This document shows positions 1 through 5,523 of a stretch of 7,111 nucleotides of DNA, in pieces. The stretch comes from Actinomycetota bacterium (lineage in GTDB: Bacteria; Actinomycetota; Acidimicrobiia; Acidimicrobiales; Ilumatobacteraceae). The notes beneath the pieces are model-generated. The model searched no databases, was not told where the DNA came from, and worked only from the letters and a program-made list of their open reading frames with translations. A program made the translations under genes and the position numbers. Position 1 is the stretch's first letter. Each line of letters opens with the position of its first letter. The stretch lies in the NCBI GenBank assembly GCA_009704065.1, contig WLEX01000061.1, positions 1-7,111 on the forward strand, in the 5' to 3' direction.

Positions 1-945
1 AAGTTGAGGAGTGTTGATGAGGTCACCAATTGCATACACATTGGCAACAGACGTACGGCAGTACTCATCGACTTCGACAAAACCACGATCACTCACTGCA
101 ACTTTTGTATTGCCAAGACCCAATTGATCGGTAAACGGACGACGTCCGACCGACACGATTACAGCATCGACTTCAAGAGTTTCTCCATCACCAAAGGACA
201 CAACTGTGGAACCACTGCCTGTTGGCTTGTGGCCAGTTACAGCGACACCTGTTTTGATTGCGATCTTCTTCTTTCCGAAAGAACGCACAACTACATTGGC
301 AAGGTCTGCATCAAGGCCAGGAAGAATCTTTGGAAGTCCTTCAAGAATGGTGACTTCTGCTCCAAGATCGGCAAACGTTGAAGCGAATTCACAACCAATG
401 GCTCCGCCACCAATAACAGCAATGCGGGCAGGTATGCGGTCGAGCATGAGCACTTCGTCTGAAGTCATGACTGGGCCACTTGGTTCAAAACCCGGAATAA
501 CGCGAGGCACGCTTCCGGCAGCAAGTACGACATTGCGGCCACTCAATTGTGAAGTCGTTCCGTCTGCTGCAGTTACTGTGACTGAGTTGTCTGCGTTAAC
601 AGCCCCCACTCCGAGAAGGTACGTGACTTTCTTTGCCTTCACTAACCCGGTGAGACCTTTGACTAATCCGTCAACAATCTTTTGTTTGCGCGCTTGCGCC
701 ACAGCAAAATCGGTCGAGCCAAGAATTGCATCAATTCCGAATTCAGCTGCATGTTCCACATGGCGACGCGCAGCTGCAGTTTCCAAAAATGCTTTTGCAG
801 GGATACAACCGCGGTTCAAACATGTTCCACCGATGGTGTCTTTTTCAACAAGCGCGACATTGAGTCCGGCGCTTGCACCGTAGAAGGCCGACGCATATCC
901 GCCAGGCCCGCCACCGATGACAACAAGATCAAACTGATCAGCCAT
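1..945 (-). CDS. lpdA: Dihydrolipoyl dehydrogenase (E3), C-terminus cut off by window edge
   Basis: FAD flavoenzyme that reoxidises the dihydrolipoyl groups of 2-oxo-acid dehydrogenase complexes or glycine cleavage H protein, passing electrons to NAD+ in the cytoplasm. The minus strand reads open from ATG (943-945) to the left edge, giving 315 of the roughly 460 residues usual for the family. Visible parts are the N-terminal FAD dinucleotide motif IGGGPGG (10-16), the redox-active pair in GGTCLNRGCIPAK (Cys42 and Cys47), the NAD-binding motif IGGGAIG (178-184) followed by Glu186, and the second FAD motif YAIGD (304-308). The missing part would hold the dimerisation domain with the catalytic His-Glu pair. 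GGAG lies 9 bases before the ATG. The CxxxxC pair within GGTCLNRGCIPAK favours lipoamide dehydrogenase over mercuric reductase, glutathione reductase or soluble transhydrogenase. Plus-strand open frames across this region are antisense shadows. No E1/E2 gene is visible, so which complex it serves is unknown. Confidence 0.95.
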   Translation of the reverse strand, partial: MADQFDLVVIGGGPGGYASAFYGASAGLNVALVEKDTIGGTCLNRGCIPAKAFLETAAARRHVEHAAEFGIDAILGSTDFAVAQARKQKIVDGLVKGLTGLVKAKKVTYLLGVGAVNADNSVTVTAADGTTSQLSGRNVVLAAGSVPRVIPGFEPSGPVMTSDEVLMLDRIPARIAVIGGGAIGCEFASTFADLGAEVTILEGLPKILPGLDADLANVVVRSFGKKKIAIKTGVAVTGHKPTGSGSTVVSFGDGETLEVDAVIVSVGRRPFTDQLGLGNTKVAVSDRGFVEVDEYCRTSVANVYAIGDLINTPQL

Positions 946-954
946 GGGGGTTAT

Positions 955-958
955 CTCC
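955..958 (-). promoter_or_regulatory. Shine-Dalgarno site of lpdA
   Basis: On the minus strand GGAG stands 9 bases upstream of the lpdA ATG (943-945). It supports that ATG as the start, which also places the FAD motif at the usual residue 10-16. It is the clearest ribosome binding site in the window; most other starts here lack one. Confidence 0.65.
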
Positions 959-964
959 AATCAT

Positions 965-986
965 CGGATTACGACGCTGTAATCCG
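965..986. repeat. Perfect 8-bp inverted repeat upstream of lpdA
   Basis: CGGATTAC (965-972) is repeated inverted as GTAATCCG (979-986) around a 6-base spacer. It lies between the end of the 141-aa gene (stop at 1009-1011) and the lpdA Shine-Dalgarno site. In transcripts toward lpdA the stem is not followed by a U run, so it is not a standard intrinsic terminator. Its size and its place 20 bp before the lpdA start fit a repressor operator or a 5' leader hairpin. No regulator family can be named from the sequence. Confidence 0.5.
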
Positions 987-1008
987 TCTACAACGGTAGC
1001 CGTTTGCC

Positions 1009-1434
1009 TTACGGAGCCCACTGAGATTGCGTACCTGCCCGTAAATACGCCACCGTCACCGAGCCTGAACTAGTGGGAAAAGCCACATCACACCGTTTTG
1101 CCACATCGGAAACCGTGGTGTCGCATGCCACACCCCCGGCCCAATCAGGCATTGACGTGGGAGCAAGCACCTTGCCACCTGCCAGAAGGCGCCAGCCCTC
1201 TCGTGCATCTGCTCCGTCGACTCCGACCATGGTGACCGAGACAATCGTGCCCTCAGCGTCTTGATTCACTGCCTCAACCGACACAGTCATGTCCCCCAAG
1301 GTGCTTGGGGTATGAAGAGCCAAGACCTGAATCTGGGTGTCGTCGTTAGCCACTAAGAACAACTTGAGACTGCCGGCAACGAGGATCGCAATGCCACAGA
1401 TAACGGCGGTGAGGATCAGTTTTCGCGTACTCAT
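1009..1434 (-). CDS. Unrecognised membrane-anchored or exported 141-aa protein
   Basis: I do not recognise a family. The protein has a short basic start (MSTRK), a hydrophobic segment at about residues 6-29 that would act as an uncleaved signal anchor, and a polar domain of about 110 residues rich in Val, Thr, Ser, Ala and Gly, presumably beta-sheet and outside the membrane. Two cysteines in that domain (Cys104 and Cys115) could form a disulfide; a third, Cys13, is in the membrane segment and is not in a lipobox. The repeated beta-strand pattern (MTVSVEAV, GTIVSVTMVGVD, SVTVAYLRAG) resembles small immunoglobulin-like domains of exported actinobacterial proteins, but that is only an impression. 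ATG at 1432-1434 has no clear Shine-Dalgarno site. The gene diverges from the SDR operon and lies 63 bp upstream of lpdA in the same direction, so it may share transcripts with lpdA. Confidence 0.75.
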   Translation of the reverse strand: MSTRKLILTAVICGIAILVAGSLKLFLVANDDTQIQVLALHTPSTLGDMTVSVEAVNQDAEGTIVSVTMVGVDGADAREGWRLLAGGKVLAPTSMPDWAGGVACDTTVSDVAKRCDVAFPTSSGSVTVAYLRAGTQSQWAP

Positions 1435-1496
1435 GTCATCTACAGGTTAGTTATCTTCGGAACAATCTGGCACCAACGGCGGTTGACTTAAGCCAT
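1435..1496. promoter_or_regulatory. Divergent promoter region between the 141-aa gene and the SDR operon
   Basis: This 62-bp gap separates two start codons facing away from each other, so both promoters should lie in it or just inside the opposite gene. On the minus strand TAACCT (1444-1449) is a possible -10 box nine bases before the ATG of the 141-aa gene. On the plus strand no good -10 box stands out before the ATG at 1497. Neither start has a clear Shine-Dalgarno site, which fits leaderless or very short leaders. The region is called from gene layout more than from box quality. Confidence 0.4.
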
Positions 1497-2393
1497 ATGA
1501 AGATTCTTATCACCGGAGCCTCTGGCCTTATCGGCCAAGCACTCACCGCACAGTTAAAAGCATCTGGCCACACCACGGTTGCTGCCGTACGTCGTGAACC
1601 ACGCCGTAACGATGAAGTGCAATGGAACCCCGCAACTGGCGTCATGTCTCCTTCTGCATTCGACGGTGTCGATGCAGTCGTACACCTGGCTGGTGCCGGC
1701 ATTGGCGACAAGCGATGGACCGACAGTTACAAGATGGAAATTCTTGAAAGCCGCACATTGGGAACAAAATTGTTGGCAGACACCATGGCTGCACTTCCTG
1801 TGAAGCCTCAGGTCTTTCTCTCTGGATCTGCCATTGGTATCTACGGAGAACGTGACGATTCAGAACTCAATGAGAAATCCACAATCGGCACAGGGTTCCT
1901 TGCAGATGTGTGTCGCGACTGGGAAGCCGCATCTGCATCAGCTTCAGCAGCCGGAATTCGTACCGTTTTGTTGCGCACCGGAATTGTGTTGTCGCCAAAA
2001 GGTGGCGCACTGAAAAAGCAATTGCCCCTTTTCAAATTGGGTCTCGGTGGCAAATTCGGAAATGGCAAGCAATGGCAGAGCTGGATCTCCATTACCGATG
2101 AAGTCAATGCAATCATTCATTTGCTTACGTCAAATGTGTCGGGCCCTGTGAACCTCACCGCTCCTACGCCAGTCACTAACGCCGACTTCACACAGACATT
2201 GGCTTCGGTCTTGTCTCGTCCAGCGCTCATTCCCATTCCATCATTCGGACCAAAACTTCTTCTCGGTGGAGAACTCGCAAACGCATTGTTGTTTACAGGA
2301 CAGCGCGTGAACCCGTCAGTATTACTTGCCGACGGATTCACCTTTAGCCATCCCACACTCGATGGCGCATTGCGTGCTTTGCTAGGTAAGTGA
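1497..2393 (+). CDS. TIGR01777-family NAD(P)-dependent epimerase/dehydratase-like SDR
   Basis: Extended short-chain dehydrogenase of the TIGR01777 (YfcH / SDR39U1) group, 298 aa, about the family's usual 295-305. The Rossmann nucleotide-binding motif TGASGLIG is at 6-13, followed by VVHLAGAGI (61-69), the family signature SGSAIGIYGERDDSELNE (109-126), CRDWEAAS (139-146), RTGIVLSPKGGAL (160-172) and WISITDEV (196-203). The C-terminal substrate part ends with a typical RVNPSVLLADGF...HP block (270-286). The real substrate of this family is not established; members are annotated as sugar epimerases or cell-division inhibitor homologues on weak grounds. It is the first gene of a three-gene operon, and its TGA overlaps the GTG of the next gene. 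In many bacteria members of this family are fused to an SRPBCC domain; here a separate SRPBCC protein is encoded two genes downstream. Confidence 0.93.
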   Translation: MKILITGASGLIGQALTAQLKASGHTTVAAVRREPRRNDEVQWNPATGVMSPSAFDGVDAVVHLAGAGIGDKRWTDSYKMEILESRTLGTKLLADTMAALPVKPQVFLSGSAIGIYGERDDSELNEKSTIGTGFLADVCRDWEAASASASAAGIRTVLLRTGIVLSPKGGALKKQLPLFKLGLGGKFGNGKQWQSWISITDEVNAIIHLLTSNVSGPVNLTAPTPVTNADFTQTLASVLSRPALIPIPSFGPKLLLGGELANALLFTGQRVNPSVLLADGFTFSHPTLDGALRALLGK

Positions 2394-3646
2394 GCGCTCA
2401 ACAACTTCCTACTACCGCCGACGTTGTCATTGTTGGTGCAGGACTAGCCGGACTCACTGCTGCACGTGTTCTCGAACAACATGGAATTGCGCCGCTCTTG
2501 CTTGAAGCATCAGACGATGTTGGTGGTCGAGTACGTAGCGATGAAGTAGACGGTTTTATTCTCGATCGCGGTTTTCAAGTTCTGCTCACTGCGTATCCCG
2601 AGATTCATCATCACCTCGATATTCCCGCTCTAGATTTCAGGGCTTTCGAACCTGGCGCATTGGTGTGGCGAGAAGGAAAGGGCACCGTTGTTGGTGATCC
2701 ATTTCGTCGCCCCAAAACTCTTGCATCCACCACCTTTGCTCCCATTGGCACATGGGCTGACAAAGCTCGTATCGCATTGTTGCGCGCGCGTCTCAAAGCA
2801 GCAGACCCTCGTGCATTGTTGCGTGGCCAAGACATTGACACTCTCACTGCATTACGTGCTGCGGGTTTTTCTTCCAAGATGATCGATCGATTCTTTCGAC
2901 CATTGGTGGGCGGAATCCAACTCGACCCCACGTTGCGCTCGTCCCGGCGCATGTTCGATGTTGTTTTTCGCACGTTGGCAACAGGCGATTCAGTTGTTCC
3001 TGCTCGAGGTATGGGACAAATAACTCAGCAGCTACGTGCATCACTAAACACAACACAACTTCATCTCAATACAGCCGTTGCCACAACAACACCTCATTCG
3101 GTCACGCTCGCCAATGGTCACCATATTTCTGCCAAAGCAATCGTGGTAGCAACCGAAGGCCCTGTCGCATCACAACTTCTCGGTTTACCAACAGTTGAAT
3201 CACGTGCTGCTGGTTGTGTGTATTTCGCAGCACCCACATCACCAATCGATGGTGCATACATTGTCCTCGACGGCGAAGGCAAAGGTCCGGTACTGAACGT
3301 GGCAGTCATGTCAAATGTGAGTCCGTACTATGCACCGCATGGCCAGCATCTGATCGCCGCCGCAATGCCTGGGCTTGCCGAAGGTGACCTTGAAGCAGCA
3401 GCTCGTCGCCAACTTCGTAGTTGGTGGGGCGCAGGGGTCGATTCGTGGCGCCACCTACGCACGTACCGAATTCCTCATGGTCAACCAGGTCAAGACCCAC
3501 CATTTCATCCTCGTCAACGCATAGACCTTGGCGATGGACTCTTCGTCTGTGGCGATCATCGCGATACCGCATCTACTCAAGGTGCCATGTTCTCGGGTCG
3601 ACGATGCGCCGAAGCGGTGTCTGAATGGGTCAGACTGCAGTCATGA
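2390..3646 (+). CDS. FAD-dependent oxidoreductase of the amine oxidase / phytoene desaturase fold
   Basis: A 418-aa flavoprotein. The FAD-binding Rossmann motif VVIVGAGLAGLTAARVLE spans 12-29, Glu39 is placed to bind the ribose, and the GGR motif is at 45-47 (VGGRVRS). A middle block FFRPLVGGIQLDP (168-180) is typical of the NAD(P)-binding amine-oxidase-like group related to protoporphyrinogen oxidase and carotenoid desaturases. The C-terminal FAD motif VCGDHRDTASTQGAMFSGRRCAEAV (386-410) closes the flavin site. There is no signal peptide or membrane segment. The start is GTG at 2390, overlapping the SDR stop as GTGA, with AGG a few bases upstream; this points to translational coupling. The substrate cannot be told. 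No carotenoid or haem genes are adjacent, so neither phytoene desaturase nor HemY is supported. Its position between an SDR and an SRPBCC protein suggests oxidation of a small hydrophobic compound, which is inference. Confidence 0.9.
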   Translation: MSAQQLPTTADVVIVGAGLAGLTAARVLEQHGIAPLLLEASDDVGGRVRSDEVDGFILDRGFQVLLTAYPEIHHHLDIPALDFRAFEPGALVWREGKGTVVGDPFRRPKTLASTTFAPIGTWADKARIALLRARLKAADPRALLRGQDIDTLTALRAAGFSSKMIDRFFRPLVGGIQLDPTLRSSRRMFDVVFRTLATGDSVVPARGMGQITQQLRASLNTTQLHLNTAVATTTPHSVTLANGHHISAKAIVVATEGPVASQLLGLPTVESRAAGCVYFAAPTSPIDGAYIVLDGEGKGPVLNVAVMSNVSPYYAPHGQHLIAAAMPGLAEGDLEAAARRQLRSWWGAGVDSWRHLRTYRIPHGQPGQDPPFHPRQRIDLGDGLFVCGDHRDTASTQGAMFSGRRCAEAVSEWVRLQS

Positions 3647-4083
3647 CATCTAACCCGTCCCGAATCGTTTCCTTCTCCACCATCGTTTCTGCCCCTGCGG
3701 AGGAAATTTTCAATTTGCTGGCGGATCCTCGTCGCCATAGCGAGATTGACGGATCTGGTTCTGTGCAAGCAGCACAAATCAATGCACCGGAGCGCCTAAC
3801 TCTTAATGCACGTTTCGGAATGAAGATGCGCATTGCTGTGCCATACAAAATTGAAAACACAGTGGTCGAATTCGAAGAAGGTAAAACCATTGCATGGCGT
3901 CATATGGGTGGCCACATTTGGCGTTACATATTGGAACCAGTTGAAGGTGGCACGAAAGTGACCGAGCAGTTCGATTGGAACAAAGCACGTTCACCATTGC
4001 TTCTGCAAATCATTAATGCTCCGAAGAACAACGGAAAGTCAATTCAAAAGACTTTAGAAAATTTGGTGAAGCGATTCGCCTAG
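3643..4083 (+). CDS. SRPBCC-fold (START/polyketide cyclase-like) protein
   Basis: A 146-aa protein of the SRPBCC superfamily (polyketide cyclase/dehydrase and lipid-transport type), which binds hydrophobic ligands in a helix-grip cavity. The N-terminal strand and helix VSFSTIVSAPAEEIFNLLAD (9-28) is the family hallmark, followed by strands around 52-58, 62-70 and 72-86, a GGHIWRYILEP strand (89-99), GGTKVTEQFDW (102-112), and a long C-terminal helix (about 125-145). Two ATGs are possible. I chose 3643 because it overlaps the preceding TGA as ATGA, as at the first junction of the operon; an in-frame ATG at 3625 would add six residues (MGQTAV) not needed for the fold. The role may be a cyclase, carrier or stabiliser for the substrate of the two upstream enzymes. 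The stop (TAG, 4081-4083) overlaps the stop of the opposite-strand hydantoinase gene. Confidence 0.85.
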   Translation: MTSNPSRIVSFSTIVSAPAEEIFNLLADPRRHSEIDGSGSVQAAQINAPERLTLNARFGMKMRIAVPYKIENTVVEFEEGKTIAWRHMGGHIWRYILEPVEGGTKVTEQFDWNKARSPLLLQIINAPKNNGKSIQKTLENLVKRFA

Positions 4084-4088
4084 CGAAT
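4074..4088. terminator. Small inverted repeat over the overlapping convergent stop codons
   Basis: ATTCGC (4074-4079) and GCGAAT (4083-4088) are perfect inverted copies around the trinucleotide CTA, so CTAG holds the stop codons of both convergent genes (TAG at 4081-4083 on plus, TAG at 4080-4082 on minus). As RNA it gives a 6-bp stem with a 3-base loop on either strand. No U run follows on either side, so intrinsic termination would be weak at best. There is no other space for a terminator between these genes. Confidence 0.3.
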
Positions 4089-5489
4089 ATGTTGCGACAC
4101 TTCACGTCGCAAGTACTTACCGCGACCTGTGCGGCCGTTGAACTGACCTTTATCGACAATCACTTCGCCACGTGACAAAACAGTGCGAACCCCACCTTGA
4201 ATCTGCACACCTTCGTACGCTGAGTAATCGAGATTCATATGGTGTGTTTTCGCGCTAAGAACTGAAGTGGCCTGCGGGTCGTACACCACCACATCGGCAT
4301 CAAGACCAACTGCGATAGCGCCTTTAGTGGGTAGCCCAAACAAACGCGCGGGAGCAGTGGCACACACTTCGACCCAACGTTCGAGTCCGATATGGCCAGC
4401 CACAACACCTTGATACACAAGATCCATGCGGTGTTCTACGCCACCAATTCCGTTGGGAACCACATTGAACGCTTCGCCATTTGCCAGCTTTTGTTCGCGT
4501 AAACAAAATGGGCAATGGTCGGTACTCACAACTGCGAGTTGATCAACTCGTAAGCCTTCCCATAAATCGGCTTGGTGATGATCGTGACGCGAACGCAATG
4601 GCGTCGAGCAAATGAATCCTGCTCCATTTGGCCATCCCTGTCCTAAATGTTCTTCTAACGACAAATGCAAATACTGAGGGCACGTTTCGGCAAACACGTT
4701 GGTGCCACGTGAACGGGCTTCTACTACTTCGCGTAACGCATGCGAACTAGAAAGATGCACGATGTACAACGGAGCATTCCCGGCAACCCGTGCAAGTACC
4801 GAAGCGCGATGTACTGCTTCTGCTTCTAATTCAGGGGGGCGAGTGAGCGAGTGAAACTCGGGGCCAGTATTGCCCGCAGCGATTGCCTGTTCGATGAGTA
4901 CATCAATTGCCAGACCATTCTCGGCGTGCACCATTGCCATCATGCCCGTGTCAGCACACATTTGTAACGCTCGCAAGATTTGGCCGTCATCGGAATACAA
5001 ACGTCCTGGATACGCCATGAACAACTTGATCGATGCAATACCTTCCCGTTCAACCAACGAACGCGTGTCGATGAGAGATTGTGCATCGACTCCACCGAGA
5101 ACTTGATGCAAACCCCAGTCGATCACACATTGTGATTCTGCTTCTGCAAATCGTTTCTCAAACGATGCAAGCACTTGCCCACCTTGGCGTTGTTCAGCAA
5201 AGTCGATAATGGTGGTGGTGCCACCGTGAGCCGCAGCGATTGTGCCCGATTCGAAAGAGTCAGACGACACCATGGTGCCCGTATCGAGCTGCATGTGTAC
5301 GTGGGCATCTACCCCGCCAGGAATAACGAAGCAGCCTGTCGCATCGACCACCGCGTCGTCAGGGCCAGGAGTAATGCCGCCCGCCGAGCGTGGAACAACA
5401 GCAACGAAGCGTTCCCCTTCGATGGCCACATCGGCTTCCACCCGTCCATCAGCATTGATAACGGTTCCATTCACGACGATTGTGCGCAC
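4080..5489 (-). CDS. hydA: Dihydropyrimidinase / hydantoinase-family cyclic amidohydrolase
   Basis: Cytoplasmic binuclear-zinc amidohydrolase, 469 aa, full family length (about 460-480). Members open the ring of dihydrouracil, dihydrothymine or hydantoins to N-carbamoyl amino acids. All metal ligands are visible: His63 and His65 in GVDAHVHMQL, the carboxylated lysine Lys155 in SIKLFMAYPG, His188 in MVHAEN, His245 in YIVHLSSSH and Asp324 in STDHCPF. Tyr160 matches the substrate-binding tyrosine. NGIGGVEHRM (346-355) is the loop that is usually NGxxGVEDRM in classical dihydropyrimidinases, and AYPGRLYSDD replaces the usual AYKG; both point to a divergent clade, so the exact substrate is open (dihydropyrimidine, hydantoin or another cyclic ureide). 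The start is GTG (5487-5489): a TAA two codons upstream rules out longer versions, and the conserved (M)RTIVVNGTVINADG opening fits. There is no Shine-Dalgarno site nearby. No beta-ureidopropionase or dihydropyrimidine dehydrogenase gene lies in the window. Confidence 0.93.
   Translation of the reverse strand: MRTIVVNGTVINADGRVEADVAIEGERFVAVVPRSAGGITPGPDDAVVDATGCFVIPGGVDAHVHMQLDTGTMVSSDSFESGTIAAAHGGTTTIIDFAEQRQGGQVLASFEKRFAEAESQCVIDWGLHQVLGGVDAQSLIDTRSLVEREGIASIKLFMAYPGRLYSDDGQILRALQMCADTGMMAMVHAENGLAIDVLIEQAIAAGNTGPEFHSLTRPPELEAEAVHRASVLARVAGNAPLYIVHLSSSHALREVVEARSRGTNVFAETCPQYLHLSLEEHLGQGWPNGAGFICSTPLRSRHDHHQADLWEGLRVDQLAVVSTDHCPFCLREQKLANGEAFNVVPNGIGGVEHRMDLVYQGVVAGHIGLERWVEVCATAPARLFGLPTKGAIAVGLDADVVVYDPQATSVLSAKTHHMNLDYSAYEGVQIQGGVRTVLSRGEVIVDKGQFNGRTGRGKYLRREVSQHIR
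5471..5484 (-). repeat. Copy 1 of a 14-bp motif shared by two divergent gene starts
   Basis: Read on the minus strand this is CACAATCGTCGTGA, codons 2-7 of the hydantoinase gene. It matches 13 of 14 positions with the plus-strand copy at 5532-5545 at the start of the ArgJ-like gene, in inverted orientation. It may be half of a paired operator, or a chance result of both proteins starting with Thr-Ile-Val-Val. Confidence 0.4.
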
Positions 5490-5523
5490 GAATTAAATCT
5501 AAACCCCGAACGACCCCTCCGAG
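5490..5523. promoter_or_regulatory. Short divergent control region, with a leaderless-type promoter for the hydantoinase
   Basis: Only 34 bp separate the two GTG start codons (52 bp if the ArgJ-like gene starts at 5542). On the minus strand TAGATT (5496-5501) lies six bases before the hydantoinase GTG. This is the spacing of a -10 box that would start transcription at or next to the start codon, giving a leaderless mRNA. No convincing -35 box lies 16-18 bases further up. The G-rich minus-strand GGAGGGG (5514-5520) is 24 bases from the GTG, too far to act as its Shine-Dalgarno site. No clear -10 box was found for the plus-strand gene. Confidence 0.45.

Noticed and set aside
206..883. A 225-codon open frame on the plus strand inside the lpdA region, with two more at 4-381 and 682-999
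   Set aside because: They are antisense to lpdA, whose minus-strand reading gives all FAD, NAD and redox motifs. The plus-strand translations are rich in Pro, Ser, Thr and Arg with no recognisable domain.
1483..1488. TTGACT as a -35 box for the SDR operon
   Set aside because: It is only 8 bases before the ATG at 1497, leaving no room for a -10 box and a transcription start before the coding region.
2391..2400. 10-bp perfect palindrome TGAGCGCTCA at the SDR/FAD gene junction
   Set aside because: It lies in coding sequence over the stop/start overlap; a 10-bp palindrome is expected by chance a few times in 7 kb, and no partner site was seen.
2774..2823. 11-bp direct repeat GCATTGTTGCG at 2774-2784 and 2813-2823
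   Set aside because: Both copies encode Ala-Leu-Leu-Arg within the FAD oxidoreductase in the same frame, so codon use explains them.
3625..3642. Upstream ATG at 3625 as the start of the SRPBCC gene
   Set aside because: It adds only six residues outside the fold and a 22-bp overlap with the FAD gene, whereas ATG 3643 gives the same 4-bp overlap style as the previous junction.
5482..5489. 8-bp palindrome GTGCGCAC over the hydantoinase start codon
   Set aside because: Too short to support a regulatory call on its own; the flanking bases do not extend the dyad without mismatches.
5514..5520. GGAGGGG on the minus strand as ribosome binding site of the hydantoinase
   Set aside because: It is 24 bases from the GTG, far beyond working distance, and an in-frame TAA just upstream of the GTG excludes an earlier start closer to it.
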